Part shown: in pieces, positions 31,015 to 39,755 of the stretch | Numbering within the stretch: position 1 is the stretch's first letter | How the letters are laid out: every line of letters starts with the position of its first letter | Source of the DNA: JAXLSZ01 sp046330315 | Lineage (GTDB): Bacteria > Actinomycetota > Thermoleophilia > Solirubrobacterales > 70-9 | Length of the DNA: 64,000 nucleotides | Assembly: GCA_046330315.1 (NCBI GenBank) | Contig: JAXLSZ010000010.1 | Coordinates: forward strand, 124,001-188,000 | Direction of reading: 5' to 3' | Translations under genes and position numbers: made by a program | The notes under the pieces: model-generated | Told to the model about the DNA's origin: nothing | Databases searched by the model: none | What the model saw: the letters and a program-made list of their open reading frames with translations, nothing else

Positions 31015-31719
31015 ATGCCCGACGTCTGGCTGATCCTCCCCACCTACAACGAGGCCGCGAACATCGAGGCGATGGTCGCCGCGGTCCGCGAGGTGCTCCC
31101 CGCCTCCCACCGGCTGCTGATCGTCGACGACTCGAGTCCCGACGGCACCGGCGAGGTGGCCGACCGCCTGGCCGCGGAGAGCGAGGACCTCGAGGTCCTC
31201 CACCGGGCCCGCAAGGAGGGCCTCGGCCCCGCATACATCGCGGGCTTCCGGCGCGCGCTGGAGGGCGGGGCGAGGCTGGTGGTGGAGATGGACGCCGACT
31301 TCTCCCACGATCCGGCGTACCTGCCGCGGCTGATCGACGCCGCCCGGACCGCCGACCTGGTGCTCGGCTCGCGCTACGTGCCCGGCGGCGGGATCTCGCG
31401 CTGGGGGCCGCTGCGGCGCGGCGTCAGCCAGGCCGGCAACGTCTACGCCCGCCTCGTCCTCGGGGTCGGCGTCCACGACCTGACCGGCGGCTTCAAGTGC
31501 TTTCGCCGGGAGGTGCTCGAGGCGATCGACCTCGAGACCGTCAACTCCCGCGGCTACGCCTTCCAGGTCGAGACCACCTACCGGGCCCTGCGCGCCGGGT
31601 TCCGGGTCGTCGAAGTCCCGATCACCTTCCGCGAGCGGCGGGTGGGCGCCTCGAAGATGTCGCGTAGGATCTTCGCGGAGGCCGTCTGGCGCGTCCCGCT
31701 GATGAGAATGCGCCGCTGA
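31015..31719 (+). CDS. Polyprenol-phosphate mannosyltransferase-like GT2 enzyme
   Basis: 234 aa, Dpm1-type: transfers mannose (GDP-mannose donor) or a similar sugar to a polyprenyl phosphate on the cytoplasmic face, feeding GT-C glycosyltransferases outside. VWLILPTYNEAANIEAMV, LLIVDDSSPDGTGEVADRL, the catalytic VVEMDADFSHDPAYLP (DXD), VLGSRYVPGGGISRWG, HDLTGGFKCFRREVL and FQVETTYRAL all match Ppm/Dpm1. No C-terminal TM domain, as in the soluble bacterial type. Likely supplier for the GT39-type enzymes at 3852-7092. Trx follows 62 nt downstream with its own promoter-like sequence. Confidence 0.9.
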   Translation: MPDVWLILPTYNEAANIEAMVAAVREVLPASHRLLIVDDSSPDGTGEVADRLAAESEDLEVLHRARKEGLGPAYIAGFRRALEGGARLVVEMDADFSHDPAYLPRLIDAARTADLVLGSRYVPGGGISRWGPLRRGVSQAGNVYARLVLGVGVHDLTGGFKCFRREVLEAIDLETVNSRGYAFQVETTYRALRAGFRVVEVPITFRERRVGASKMSRRIFAEAVWRVPLMRMRR

Positions 31720-31727
31720 GGCTTCGC

Positions 31728-31773
31728 TATACTTTCTGAAGTATTGACGGCGCAAACCGCGACCACAGGAGAC
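31728..31773 (+). promoter_or_regulatory. Promoter -10, small palindrome and RBS for trxA
   Basis: TATACT at 31728-31733 is a good -10 hexamer; no matching -35 is evident. It overlaps an ATACTT-TCTG-AAGTAT palindrome (31729-31744) that could be an operator. AGGAGA at 31768-31773 is the ribosome-binding site for the GTG start at 31782. Confidence 0.55.
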
Positions 31774-31781
31774 AGATAGCA

Positions 31782-32108
31782 GTGTCAGGCAAGCTCAAAG
31801 ACGTCACCGATGCGACCTTCCAGGCGGAAGTCCTCGACGCCGAGGGCCCGGTCCTGGTCGACTTCTGGGCTCCCTGGTGCGGTCCCTGCCGGGTCGTCCA
31901 CCCGATCCTCGAGGAGATGGACGCCGAGCGCGACGACCTGACGATCCTCAGCCTCAACGTGGACGAGAACCAGCAGACCGCCGCCACCTACGAGGTGCTC
32001 TCGATCCCCACCCTGATCCTCTTCAAGGACGGGGCGATCGCCAAGAAGGTGATCGGGGCGATGCCGAAGCGCCGCCTCGAGGCCGAGCTGGAGCCGGCGC
32101 TGGCCTGA
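31782..32108 (+). CDS. trxA: Thioredoxin
   Basis: 108 aa, GTG start with a clear AGGAGA site 8 nt upstream. Single thioredoxin fold: VLVDFWAPWCGPCRVVHPIL with redox-active Cys33/Cys36 in WCGPC, LNVDENQQTAATYEVLSIPT with the cis-Pro loop, and LILFKDGAIAKKVIGAMPK. Cytosolic disulfide reductase for ribonucleotide reductase, peroxiredoxins and similar clients. VVHP in place of the more common MxP after the active site is a small variation. It converges on ileS with a 3-nt gap. Confidence 0.95.
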   Translation: MSGKLKDVTDATFQAEVLDAEGPVLVDFWAPWCGPCRVVHPILEEMDAERDDLTILSLNVDENQQTAATYEVLSIPTLILFKDGAIAKKVIGAMPKRRLEAELEPALA

Positions 32109-32111
32109 ACC

Positions 32112-35100
32112 CTAGGCGGCCCGGGCGACCGCCACGCGCAACTCGCGGCCGTCGATGACCGCGGTTGAGCCGGTCTCCGCCGCCCCGTAGGCGACCGAGG
32201 AGGCGAGGGTCTCGCGGGCCAGGTGATCCTCGTGCTCGCGGGCGGCCTCGAGGAGCTCCTCGTCGCCACCGAGTTCGAGCGCGATGCGGTCGGTGACCTC
32301 CAGCCCGGCCTCGCGACGGGCGCCCTGGACGGCGTGCACCACCTCCCGCGCCAGGCCCTCGCGCAGCAGCCCGGAGTCCAGCTCCAGCGCGAGCGCGACG
32401 GCGTGGCCGGCCTCCGCCTCCACCTGGTAGCCGTGCAGGGGCTCGAGTGAGAGGGAGACGTCGTCGGCGCCGAGGTTGTGGTCGTGCCCGTCGAGGCTAA
32501 TGCCGAACTCCTCGCCGCTCTCGATCGCCCTCGCCACGTGGGCGGCGTCGAGCGCCTCGATCGCCGCCGCCACCTGGGGCATCTGCTTGCCGAAGCGCGG
32601 GCCGAGCGTGCGGTAGTTGGGCTTCACCGCGTAGGAGACCAGCTCGGCCTCCTCGGAGACGAACTCGATCCCCTTCACGTTGAGCTCGCCGGTGATCAGC
32701 TCCCGGTGCGCGGCGATCGCCTCACGCTCGGCGCCGCTGGCGACGACAACCGCCTTGCGCAGCGGCTGGCGGACCTTCACCTTCGCCTGGGCCCGCGCGG
32801 CCCGCCCGAGCTCGACGGTGCGCCGGACCGCGGTCATCTCGGCTTCGAGGTCCGGGTCCGACAGAGCCTCCTCGGCCTGCGGGAAGTCCCTGAGGTGGAC
32901 CGAATCGGGAAGCCCGCCGAACTCGCCGGCCTCGCCGCCGGCGAGGTTGGAGTGGATCTCGTCCGCCAGGAAGGGAACGAACGGAGCGAGCAGGGCGGCC
33001 ACCTCCAGCAGCGCGTGGCGAAGGGTGGCGAAGGCGGCCCGATCGCCCTCCCAGAAGCGGCGCCGGGATAGGCGCACGTACCAGTTGGAGAGGTCCTCGA
33101 CGAACTCCGCGATCGCCCGCCCCGCCGTGGTGCAGTCGTAGGCGTCCATGCGCTCGATGACGCCGGAGACGGTGGACTGAAGGCGCGAGAGCAGCCAGCG
33201 GTCTAGGTCACTGCCCGCCGCCTCCTCCGCTCCGCGTCCGGGGGCGGCGGGGTCGGTGGCACTTCCCGGTTCGGGGCCGGGGGCGGCGGGGTCGCTGGCA
33301 CTTCCCGGTTCGGGGCCGGGGGCGAAATCGGCCGGGCCGAGGCCCTCGGCGTTGGCGTAGAGGATCCAGAAGGAATAGGTGTTCCAGAGGGTGAGCAGGA
33401 ACTGGCGCACCGACTCGCCGACCGTCTCGACCGAGAAGCGGTAGCCCGACCAGGGCTGCTGCGCAGTCAGGTAGTACCAGCGGAAGGCGTCCGCTCCGTG
33501 GGCCGAGATCACCTCCCAGGGCTCCACCACGTTGCCGCGGCTCTTCGACATCTTCTGGCCTTCGGGATCGAGGATCAGGCCGAGGCAGACGCAGTTGCGG
33601 TAGCTCGACGTGTCGAAGAGGAGGGTGGACTCGGCCAGCAGCGTGTAGAACCATCCCCGCGTCTGGTCGATCGCCTCGCAGATGAAGTCGGCGGGGAAGA
33701 GCTCCTCGAAGACCTCGGCGTTCTCGAAGGGGTAGTGGAACTGGGCGAAGGGCATCGCGCCGCTGTCGTACCAGGTGTCGATCACCGAGGGGACACGCCG
33801 CATCTCCCCCCCGCAGCCCTCGCAGCGCACCAGCACCTCGTCTATGTAGGGGCGGTGGGGGTCCTCGGGAAGCTCGCCGAGCGCCCGCTCGGCGAGCTCC
33901 GCCAGAGAGCCGGCGCAGAACCGCTCCCCGCAGCCCTCGCCGGTGCACTCCCAGATCGGCAGCGGCGTCCCCCAGTAGCGGTCGCGTGAGAGCGCCCAGT
34001 CCACGTTGTTCTCCAGCCACCTGCCGAAGCGGCCCTCCCGGATGTGCTCGGGGTGCCAGCCGATCTCGCGGTTGTTGGCGAGCATCTCCTCCCGGGCCTC
34101 GGAGGTGCGGATGTACCAGCTCGATTTGGCGTAGTAGAGGAGCGGCGTCCCGCAGCGCCAGCAGTGCGGGTAGGCGTGCTCGTAGGGCGCGGCCCGGAAC
34201 AGCCGCCCCCCGCGCTCCAGGGCCTCGACGATCTCCGGGTCGGCGTCCTTGACGAAGCGCCCGGCGAACTCGGTGACCCGCTCGTCGAAGGTGCCCTCCA
34301 GGGTGACCGGGTTCTGGAGCTCGAGGCCGTAGCGCTCGCCCAGCCTGAAGTCGTCCTCGCCGAAGGCGAGCGCGGTGTGGACCAGGCCGGTGCCCTCCTC
34401 GGCGGTCACGAAGTCGGCCTCGAGCACGGTGTGGCCGCGCGGGCCGAAGTCGGTGACGTAGTCGAAGGGGGGCGAGTAGCGGGTGCCCGCCAGCTCCGAG
34501 CCCGGGAAGGAGTCAAGCACCTCCGACCCCTCGCCCAGAACGTGCTCGCGGAGCGCCGCGGCCACCACCAGGACCTCGTCCTTCACCCGGGCGCGGACGT
34601 AGGTCATCTCGGGGTCCACGGCGACCGCCGCGTTGGAGATCAGCGTCCAGGGGGTTGTCGTCCATACCAGCAGGGAGTCGCCGGGCTCCAGCGGCCCCTC
34701 GCCGGGCTCCACCGGCATCCGCACGTAGGCGCTGCGGTCGGTGATGTCGCGGTAGCCGAGCGCGACCTCGTGGGAGGAGAGAGCGGTGCCGCAGCGCGGA
34801 CAGTAGGGAACCACCTTGTGGCCCTCGTAGAGGCGCCCTTCGTCCCAGATCCGCCGCAGCGACCACCAGACCGACTCGATGTAGCCGGTCTCCAGGGTGA
34901 CGTAGGGATCGTCGAGGTCGATCCAGAAGCCGATCCGCTCGGTCAGCCGGTTCCACTCCTCGACGTAGGCGAAGACCGACTCGCGGCAGCGCGCGTTGAA
35001 CTCGGCGATCCCGTAGGCCTCGATCTGCTGCTTGGAGGAGATGCCGAGCTCCTTCTCGACCTCGAGCTCGACCGGGAGCCCGTGGCAGTCCCAGCCCGCC

Positions 35101-35351
35101 TTGCGGGGCACCCGGTACCCGCGCATCGTGCGGTAGCGCGGGTAGACGTCCTTGAAGACCCTGGAGAGGACGTGGTGGGAGCCGGGACGGCCGTTGGCGG
35201 TCGGGGGGCCCTCGTAGAAGCTCCAGATCTCCGCCCCCTCGCGGTTGCGCAGCGAGCGGTGGAAGACGTCGGTCTCGCGCCAGCGCTCCAGCACGCGCTC
35301 CTCGAGCTCGGGGAGGGACTGCCTGGGATCGGCGCTGCGGAATCCGGCCAT
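32112..35351 (-). CDS. ileS: Isoleucyl-tRNA synthetase
   Basis: 1079-aa class I synthetase charging tRNA-Ile. HIGH-type motif in YEGPPTANGRPGSHHVLSR; editing domain CP1 with WTTTPWTLISNAAVAVDPE and ADFVTAEEGTGLVHTALAFG; KMSKS motif in DPEGQKMSKSRGNVV. Zinc-ligand-like Cys pairs occur in PYCPRCGT and RCEGCGGEM. The sequence is of the eukaryote-like IleS clade common in actinobacteria. Between the catalytic core and anticodon-binding domain (about residues 678-705) lies an insert of two 13-aa Pro/Gly/Ala/Asp repeats from a 39-bp DNA tandem repeat. Start ATG 35351. Confidence 0.96.
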   Translation of the reverse strand: MAGFRSADPRQSLPELEERVLERWRETDVFHRSLRNREGAEIWSFYEGPPTANGRPGSHHVLSRVFKDVYPRYRTMRGYRVPRKAGWDCHGLPVELEVEKELGISSKQQIEAYGIAEFNARCRESVFAYVEEWNRLTERIGFWIDLDDPYVTLETGYIESVWWSLRRIWDEGRLYEGHKVVPYCPRCGTALSSHEVALGYRDITDRSAYVRMPVEPGEGPLEPGDSLLVWTTTPWTLISNAAVAVDPEMTYVRARVKDEVLVVAAALREHVLGEGSEVLDSFPGSELAGTRYSPPFDYVTDFGPRGHTVLEADFVTAEEGTGLVHTALAFGEDDFRLGERYGLELQNPVTLEGTFDERVTEFAGRFVKDADPEIVEALERGGRLFRAAPYEHAYPHCWRCGTPLLYYAKSSWYIRTSEAREEMLANNREIGWHPEHIREGRFGRWLENNVDWALSRDRYWGTPLPIWECTGEGCGERFCAGSLAELAERALGELPEDPHRPYIDEVLVRCEGCGGEMRRVPSVIDTWYDSGAMPFAQFHYPFENAEVFEELFPADFICEAIDQTRGWFYTLLAESTLLFDTSSYRNCVCLGLILDPEGQKMSKSRGNVVEPWEVISAHGADAFRWYYLTAQQPWSGYRFSVETVGESVRQFLLTLWNTYSFWILYANAEGLGPADFAPGPEPGSASDPAAPGPEPGSATDPAAPGRGAEEAAGSDLDRWLLSRLQSTVSGVIERMDAYDCTTAGRAIAEFVEDLSNWYVRLSRRRFWEGDRAAFATLRHALLEVAALLAPFVPFLADEIHSNLAGGEAGEFGGLPDSVHLRDFPQAEEALSDPDLEAEMTAVRRTVELGRAARAQAKVKVRQPLRKAVVVASGAEREAIAAHRELITGELNVKGIEFVSEEAELVSYAVKPNYRTLGPRFGKQMPQVAAAIEALDAAHVARAIESGEEFGISLDGHDHNLGADDVSLSLEPLHGYQVEAEAGHAVALALELDSGLLREGLAREVVHAVQGARREAGLEVTDRIALELGGDEELLEAAREHEDHLARETLASSVAYGAAETGSTAVIDGRELRVAVARAA
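33240..33323. repeat. 39-bp in-frame tandem repeat within ileS
   Basis: Two copies (33240-33278, 33279-33317) differing at one base, plus a partial third. They encode PGPEPGSAxDPAA repeats at the linker before the anticodon-binding domain. Confidence 0.9.
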
Positions 35352-35444
35352 CGGCGGCTGAGTCTACGAACGCCCGCGACGGGACCGATCCGAGGCTGGC
35401 GGCGGCCGGCACCGCTCGCGGCCCGAGCGGGTAGGGTGACGCCG

Positions 35445-36305
35445 ATGACCGCCTACGACCTCGACGGCAAGGTGGCGCTCGTCACCGGGGCCGCGCGCGG
35501 CATCGGCTTCGAGACCGCCCGCCAGCTCCAGCTCGAGGGGGCCACGGTGGTTCTCGTGGACCTCGACCAGGCCGAGACCGACCGGGCCGCCCGGCGGATC
35601 GGCAGCCGCACCCTGGGGATCGTCGCCGACGTCAGCGACCGGGGGCAGGTGGAGAGCGCGGTGGCGAGATCGGTCGAGGCCTTCGGCGGCCTGGACGTCG
35701 TCGTGGCCAACGCCGGCATCGCCCCCTCGGTCGGCAGCGCGCTCCGCACCGACAGCTCGGAGTGGGAGCGGGTCATCGCGGTCAACCTGGTGGGTGTCTG
35801 GCACACCTGCCAGGCGGCGCTCCCCCAGATCGTCGAGCGCCGCGGCCACGTGGTGCTGGTCGCCTCGGTCTACGCGTTCGTCAACGGCGTCCTGATCAGC
35901 TCCTACGCGACCGCGAAGGCGGGGGTCGAGTCGCTGGGCCGCTCGATGCGGGCCGAGCTCGAGCCCCACGGGGCGAGCGCCTCGGTCGCCTACTTCGGCT
36001 TCATCGACACCAAAATGGTCCGCGACGCCTTCGCCGACCCGCTTGCCCAGCGCCTCGAGCGCGGCCTGCTTCCCGAGCCGGGGCGGCGCCGGCTGCCACC
36101 CGAGGCGGCCGGCAGGGCGCTCGTCGAGGGCGTCAGGGCGCGGAAGGCGCGGATCGTCGCTCCCTCCTGGTGGCGGGCGCTCTCCGTGCTGCGGGGGGCG
36201 ATCAACCCCCTGCTCGACCGCCGGATGGCGGAGAGCGAGGAGATAGCGGCGCTGATCCGCGAGGCGGACAGCCGCGGCGCCGGGCCCGGCGGCCCAGCCT
36301 CCTAG
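35445..36305 (+). CDS. Short-chain dehydrogenase/reductase
   Basis: 286 aa from ATG 35445. Classical SDR Rossmann fold: KVALVTGAARGIGFETARQL (TGxxxGxG cofactor loop), VVLVDLDQ with acidic residues after strand 2 favouring NAD(H), VVVANAGIAPS (NAG), and VVLVASVYAFVNG with SSYATAKAGVESL giving the catalytic Ser, Tyr and Lys (YxxxK). The C-terminal extension (WWRALSVLRGAINPLLDRRM) is amphipathic, as in membrane-associated SDRs acting on lipids. It is divergent from ileS (93-nt gap). Substrate unknown; steroid, lipid or secondary alcohol oxidation possible. Confidence 0.88.
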   Translation: MTAYDLDGKVALVTGAARGIGFETARQLQLEGATVVLVDLDQAETDRAARRIGSRTLGIVADVSDRGQVESAVARSVEAFGGLDVVVANAGIAPSVGSALRTDSSEWERVIAVNLVGVWHTCQAALPQIVERRGHVVLVASVYAFVNGVLISSYATAKAGVESLGRSMRAELEPHGASASVAYFGFIDTKMVRDAFADPLAQRLERGLLPEPGRRRLPPEAAGRALVEGVRARKARIVAPSWWRALSVLRGAINPLLDRRMAESEEIAALIREADSRGAGPGGPAS

Positions 36306-36340
36306 ACGGCCGGCCCGCCCTCGACACGGCCCTGGCCCGG

Positions 36341-36416
36341 GCCAGGGCCATCCCGGGCGCCGGGGGACCTCGACGTTCAGGCCAGGGCCAACCCGGGCGC
36401 CACCGGGACCTCGACG
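36341..36416. repeat. Duplication of the thiamine-enzyme gene's 3' end across its stop
   Basis: 36341-36375 repeats 36381-36416 with few changes; the second copy is the C-terminal coding sequence of the decarboxylase. So its last codons are duplicated just beyond the stop (36377-36379). Confidence 0.8.
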
Positions 36417-37975
36417 AGCTCGGGGGCCTCCGAGGCGATCGCCTTGCGCAGGGCCTCGCGAAGCTCCTCGAGCCCCGGGGCGCGTCGGGAGGCGACCCCG
36501 TAGCCCTCCGCCACCGCGGCGCAGTCCACGCCGGGGAGGTCCAGCCCCGGCGCGTTCTCCACCGACTCCAGCGCCGAGAACCACTTGAGGATCGAGTACT
36601 CCTCGTTGCGCAGGACCAGGAAGGTGACCGGGACCCGGTAGGCGGCGGCCGTCCACAGGCCGGTGATCGCGTACTGCGCCGAGCCCTCGCCGAGCGCGCA
36701 GACCACGGGCCGGCCGGGCTGGGCCATCTGCACCCCGATCGCCGCCGCCAGGCCGAAGCCGAGCCCTCCCCCGGCCCCCAGGTAGTAGCTGCCCGGCGTG
36801 GAGATCCTCAGCTGGTTGCGGAGCGCCGGCGTCGAGGAGGGCGACTCGAGGACGACTATCCCGTCCTCGGGGAGGACCTCGGCGAGGGCGCGATGGACCG
36901 TGGAGGGGCTCGGCGGGTCGGCCTCCCCGACCTCCTCGGGCGGGGGCAGCGGCTCGGGCGCGGGGCGCCCCGACTCCCCGATCCGCTCCAGCAGCGCCTC
37001 CAGCGTGAGCCGCACGTCGGCGACGATCGCGTCCCCCATCGGGGCCCGGGCCGCCTCGTCGGGGTCGCTGGTAATCGCCACCAGCGAGGCGCCCTCGGGA
37101 AGGAGCTCGCCGGGAAGGTAGGGGTAGTAGGGGAAGACCGAGCTGCCGACCACGAGGACCAGGTCGTGGCCGGCCAGGGTCTCGGCGAGCGGCCCGATCC
37201 CGGGCGGGAGCACGCCACGGAAGTTCGGGTGCCCCTCGGGGAAGCCGAGCCTGCCCCCGCCGGGGGCCGGGGGGGCCCAGACCGGGAGGCGCTGGCGCTC
37301 GGCCAGCGAGACCGCCGCCTCCCAGGCGCCGCAGGCGTCTATCTCGGGGCCGGCGACGAGAACCGGGCTGGTCGCTGCGGCGAGCCGCCCGGCCAGGCGG
37401 CCGACCGCCCCGGGTTCCGCGACGGCGGCCCCCTCGACGCGACGGGCCAGAAGATGGGAGAGCTCGGCGGCCGGGGCCTCCGCGGCCCAGTCGTCCATCG
37501 GCAGCGAGAGGAAGACCGGCCCGCGCGGGGGCAGCGCGGCGAGGTGGATCCCGCGGGCCAGGGCGAGCGGGACGTCCTCGGCGCGCGGGGGCTCGTAGGA
37601 CCACTTGACGAGTGGATGGGGCATGCGGGTCGCGTCGCGGTTGGTGAGGTTGGCCTGAATGGTCATCTGGGCCCGAACCTGCTGGCCCGCCGTGACCACC
37701 ACCGGCGAGTGGTTGGCCTGGGCGTTGAAGATCGCCCCCATCGCGTTGCCGAGGCCCGGCGCGGTGTGGAGGTTGACCAGCGAGGGGCGGCCCGATGCCT
37801 GCGCAAAGCCGTCGGCCATGCCCACCACCACGGCCTCCTGCAACCCGAGCACGTAGCTGAAATCCGCGGGGAAGTCGGCCAGCATCGGCAGCTCGGTCGA
37901 GCCGGGGTTGCCGAACACCGTGGTCATGCCCTGCTCGCGGAAGAGGTCGAAGGAGGCGTCCCTGACGGTCGGCAT
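36377..37975 (-). CDS. Thiamine-diphosphate decarboxylase, benzoylformate-decarboxylase-like
   Basis: 532 aa, full-length MdlC-type enzyme (2-oxo acid to aldehyde plus CO2). N-terminal Pyr domain: TTVFGNPGSTELPML (Ser26), YVLGLQEAVVVGMADGFA (catalytic Glu47), SLVNLHTAPGLGNAMG (His70), numbering equal to the Pseudomonas enzyme. Also QQVRAQMTIQANLTNRDATR. PP domain: GGLGFGLAAAIGVQMAQPGR and CALGEGSAQYAITGLW with a later Asn for Mg-ThDP (GEGS instead of GDGS). Where the family has active-site His281 (FRYHQYDPG), this protein reads FPYYPYLPG, Tyr284. The substrate may therefore differ from benzoylformate. Aldehyde dehydrogenases occur in the window but not adjacent. Confidence 0.85.
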   Translation of the reverse strand: MPTVRDASFDLFREQGMTTVFGNPGSTELPMLADFPADFSYVLGLQEAVVVGMADGFAQASGRPSLVNLHTAPGLGNAMGAIFNAQANHSPVVVTAGQQVRAQMTIQANLTNRDATRMPHPLVKWSYEPPRAEDVPLALARGIHLAALPPRGPVFLSLPMDDWAAEAPAAELSHLLARRVEGAAVAEPGAVGRLAGRLAAATSPVLVAGPEIDACGAWEAAVSLAERQRLPVWAPPAPGGGRLGFPEGHPNFRGVLPPGIGPLAETLAGHDLVLVVGSSVFPYYPYLPGELLPEGASLVAITSDPDEAARAPMGDAIVADVRLTLEALLERIGESGRPAPEPLPPPEEVGEADPPSPSTVHRALAEVLPEDGIVVLESPSSTPALRNQLRISTPGSYYLGAGGGLGFGLAAAIGVQMAQPGRPVVCALGEGSAQYAITGLWTAAAYRVPVTFLVLRNEEYSILKWFSALESVENAPGLDLPGVDCAAVAEGYGVASRRAPGLEELREALRKAIASEAPELVEVPVAPGLALA

Positions 37976-38101
37976 TGCCGAACCCTAAGCGACGGGCGCG
38001 GCCGGCAGCCCGGCAAGATCGCGCCCGGACTCAGGTTCGCCCGGTGCTCCGCCGATGCCCCGTCTGAGGCACCGACTCGGTGGGCGTTCGAGCGGACGGC
38101 A

Positions 38102-38815
38102 ATGGCATTCGGAGACACACTCGCAACCAGGACGGCGTGGGTCCGCACCCTCGCCGTCGCAGCCTGCCTGGCCGGCGCCGGCCTGCTCGTCGCCGGCTCG
38201 GCGGGGGCCCGCTCGCTGCCGTTGCGGGTCGTCCACACGCAGGGCCGGATCGTCCCGATCCCCGCCTCGGTCCCCCACCAGGCGGGTGCGATGATCGACA
38301 GCCGCCTGGTCGGCGACCTTCGGTACCTCGCCTCCCACTACCCGATCTACGTCAGCGAGGGCTACGCGGGCCCGCTTCCGCAGAACCCCCGCAGGGTGAT
38401 CGGCTGCCCGGGCTGCCACGTCTCGAACTCCGACCACAAGAACGGGATGGCGGTGGACATCGGCCCGCAGCACTGGAGCTCGAAGTGCGACGCGAGCTGG
38501 AAGGGGATCACCCGGCTGGCCCACTGGGCCGAGCCCGTCCAGAACCGCCCCCGCGCCCCGTTCCGCTGGGTCGGCTACGACGGGGACGCCGGGCACGGGT
38601 GCGGCAACCACCTGCACCTCTCCTGGAACCACGCCGAGGCGAGGGTCTTCACGATTCCCGCCTGGGTCGAGGTCTTCCGAGCCGGAGCCGGCAGGGGTGA
38701 CGGCTCGGGCAGCGGCGGGAACGGTGGCCGAGGCGGGCCGACCGGGGGCCTGCGCTCAGGCCGCCTGCGCGGCGGGCCGCCGCCCGCTAGCGGCGGCATC
38801 GGGCCGAGCGACTAG
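38102..38815 (+). CDS. Secreted M15-like (LAS-type) peptidase or peptidoglycan-binding protein
   Basis: 237 aa with a signal peptide (WVRTLAVAACLAGAGLLVAG, cleavage after about residue 35). The mature part has SNSDHKNGMAVDIGPQHW (HxxGxAxD, the zinc-binding half of M15/LAS peptidases) and HGCGNHLHLSWNHAEAR (HLHLSW, the second zinc His). The family trims cell-wall peptides or is a D-Ala-D-Ala carboxypeptidase. CPGCH near the first motif suggests a disulfide. The C-terminal tail is Gly/Arg/Pro-rich low complexity. It is divergent from the decarboxylase gene. Enzyme class inferred from the two His motifs only. Confidence 0.78.
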   Translation: MAFGDTLATRTAWVRTLAVAACLAGAGLLVAGSAGARSLPLRVVHTQGRIVPIPASVPHQAGAMIDSRLVGDLRYLASHYPIYVSEGYAGPLPQNPRRVIGCPGCHVSNSDHKNGMAVDIGPQHWSSKCDASWKGITRLAHWAEPVQNRPRAPFRWVGYDGDAGHGCGNHLHLSWNHAEARVFTIPAWVEVFRAGAGRGDGSGSGGNGGRGGPTGGLRSGRLRGGPPPASGGIGPSD

Positions 38816-38838
38816 CTCTTTCGACCCGCCGGCGGGGC

Positions 38839-38931
38839 CTCGGGCCCGGCGATCAGCCGTCAGCCCTTCCTCGGGCCCGGCGATCAGCCGTCAGCCCTTC
38901 CTCGGGCCCGGCGATCAGCCGTCAGCCCTTC
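38839..38931. repeat. 31-bp tandem repeat, three copies, spanning a stop codon
   Basis: Copies at 38839-38869, 38870-38900 and 38901-38931 are essentially identical. The third contains the last codons and stop of the minus-strand secreted-protein gene, so the gene's end has been copied twice downstream. Confidence 0.93.
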
Positions 38932-39755
38932 TCGCAGTACGCGTAGGCGGTGACCTTCTGGGCGGTCGGCGACGTGGTGCCGAAGTTCACCTTCCAGTCC
39001 CGGGCCCCCGACGGCTTGGAGAATTGCACCCTGGGTATCCCGGCGTTGGAGGGGACCCTGAAGCCACCGCCTATCGTGTGCTGCCCGGCCGGGCAGCTTG
39101 CCGTGGCCGTCGTCGAGGGGCCGGTCACCGATTGGCTTGCCGAGCCCTGCGTGACGGCGCCGCGGCCGTTCCCGGCGCAGAGCGCGAAGGCGACGAGGGC
39201 GGTCGGCTTGCCCTCGTTGCCCCCTTTGGCGCGCCAGGAGCGGCTCGATGTGCGCCGCGACTCGAAGACGGCGATCTCGCCCTTGTCGCCGCCGCCGGAC
39301 GTGTAGGGGGGTCTGACCTTGTAGCCGCCCGAGAGCACGTGGGTCCCGGCCGGACAGGTGGCGACGGGGGACGTCAGGACCGGGTCCGGCCCGGATCTGC
39401 TCGTGGTCACGGACTTGCTGACGACGGTCAGCGGCCCGGAGCCCTTCGGCTCGCAGCGGGCGTACGCGGTCAGCTTCCGGTTCGTGGGGCCCGGGTTGTA
39501 GCTCTCCACCCCCCAGACCCGTCCGCCGCCCGGGTAGTCCTGCTGGGCGATCCCCGCAGCCGGCACGGCAAAGCCACCGCCGATCGCGCGCTTGCCCTTC
39601 GGGCACTTGGCGGCCACCGCCCCGGCGTGGCCGATCAGCTTGCTCTTGGAGGACGTGCTGACGCCACCGGCCGCGAGCGCCGTGGCGGCCGCCGCCCCCA
39701 TGCCAAGCAGTGCAAGCACGGCAACCCGGCGTCCCCTTGTCTTTCCGAATCGCAT
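38922..39755 (-). CDS. Secreted protein with three Cys/Gly repeats, function unknown
   Basis: 277 aa from ATG 39755, with GGGAGGA placed 5 nt upstream. Signal peptide RRVAVLALLGMGAAAATALA. Three repeats of about 85 aa, each with a CPxGxxxxGGGF/Y core (KCPKGKRAIGGGFAVP, TCPAGTHVLSGGYKVRP, SCPAGQHTIGGGFRVP), a later Cys near A(Y/F)(A/C)xC, and Ser/Thr-rich strands. Likely extracellular beta-domain repeats with one disulfide each. No catalytic motif. Homologous in style to other actinobacterial exported repeat proteins; role unknown. Confidence 0.8.
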   Translation of the reverse strand: MRFGKTRGRRVAVLALLGMGAAAATALAAGGVSTSSKSKLIGHAGAVAAKCPKGKRAIGGGFAVPAAGIAQQDYPGGGRVWGVESYNPGPTNRKLTAYARCEPKGSGPLTVVSKSVTTSRSGPDPVLTSPVATCPAGTHVLSGGYKVRPPYTSGGGDKGEIAVFESRRTSSRSWRAKGGNEGKPTALVAFALCAGNGRGAVTQGSASQSVTGPSTTATASCPAGQHTIGGGFRVPSNAGIPRVQFSKPSGARDWKVNFGTTSPTAQKVTAYAYCEKG

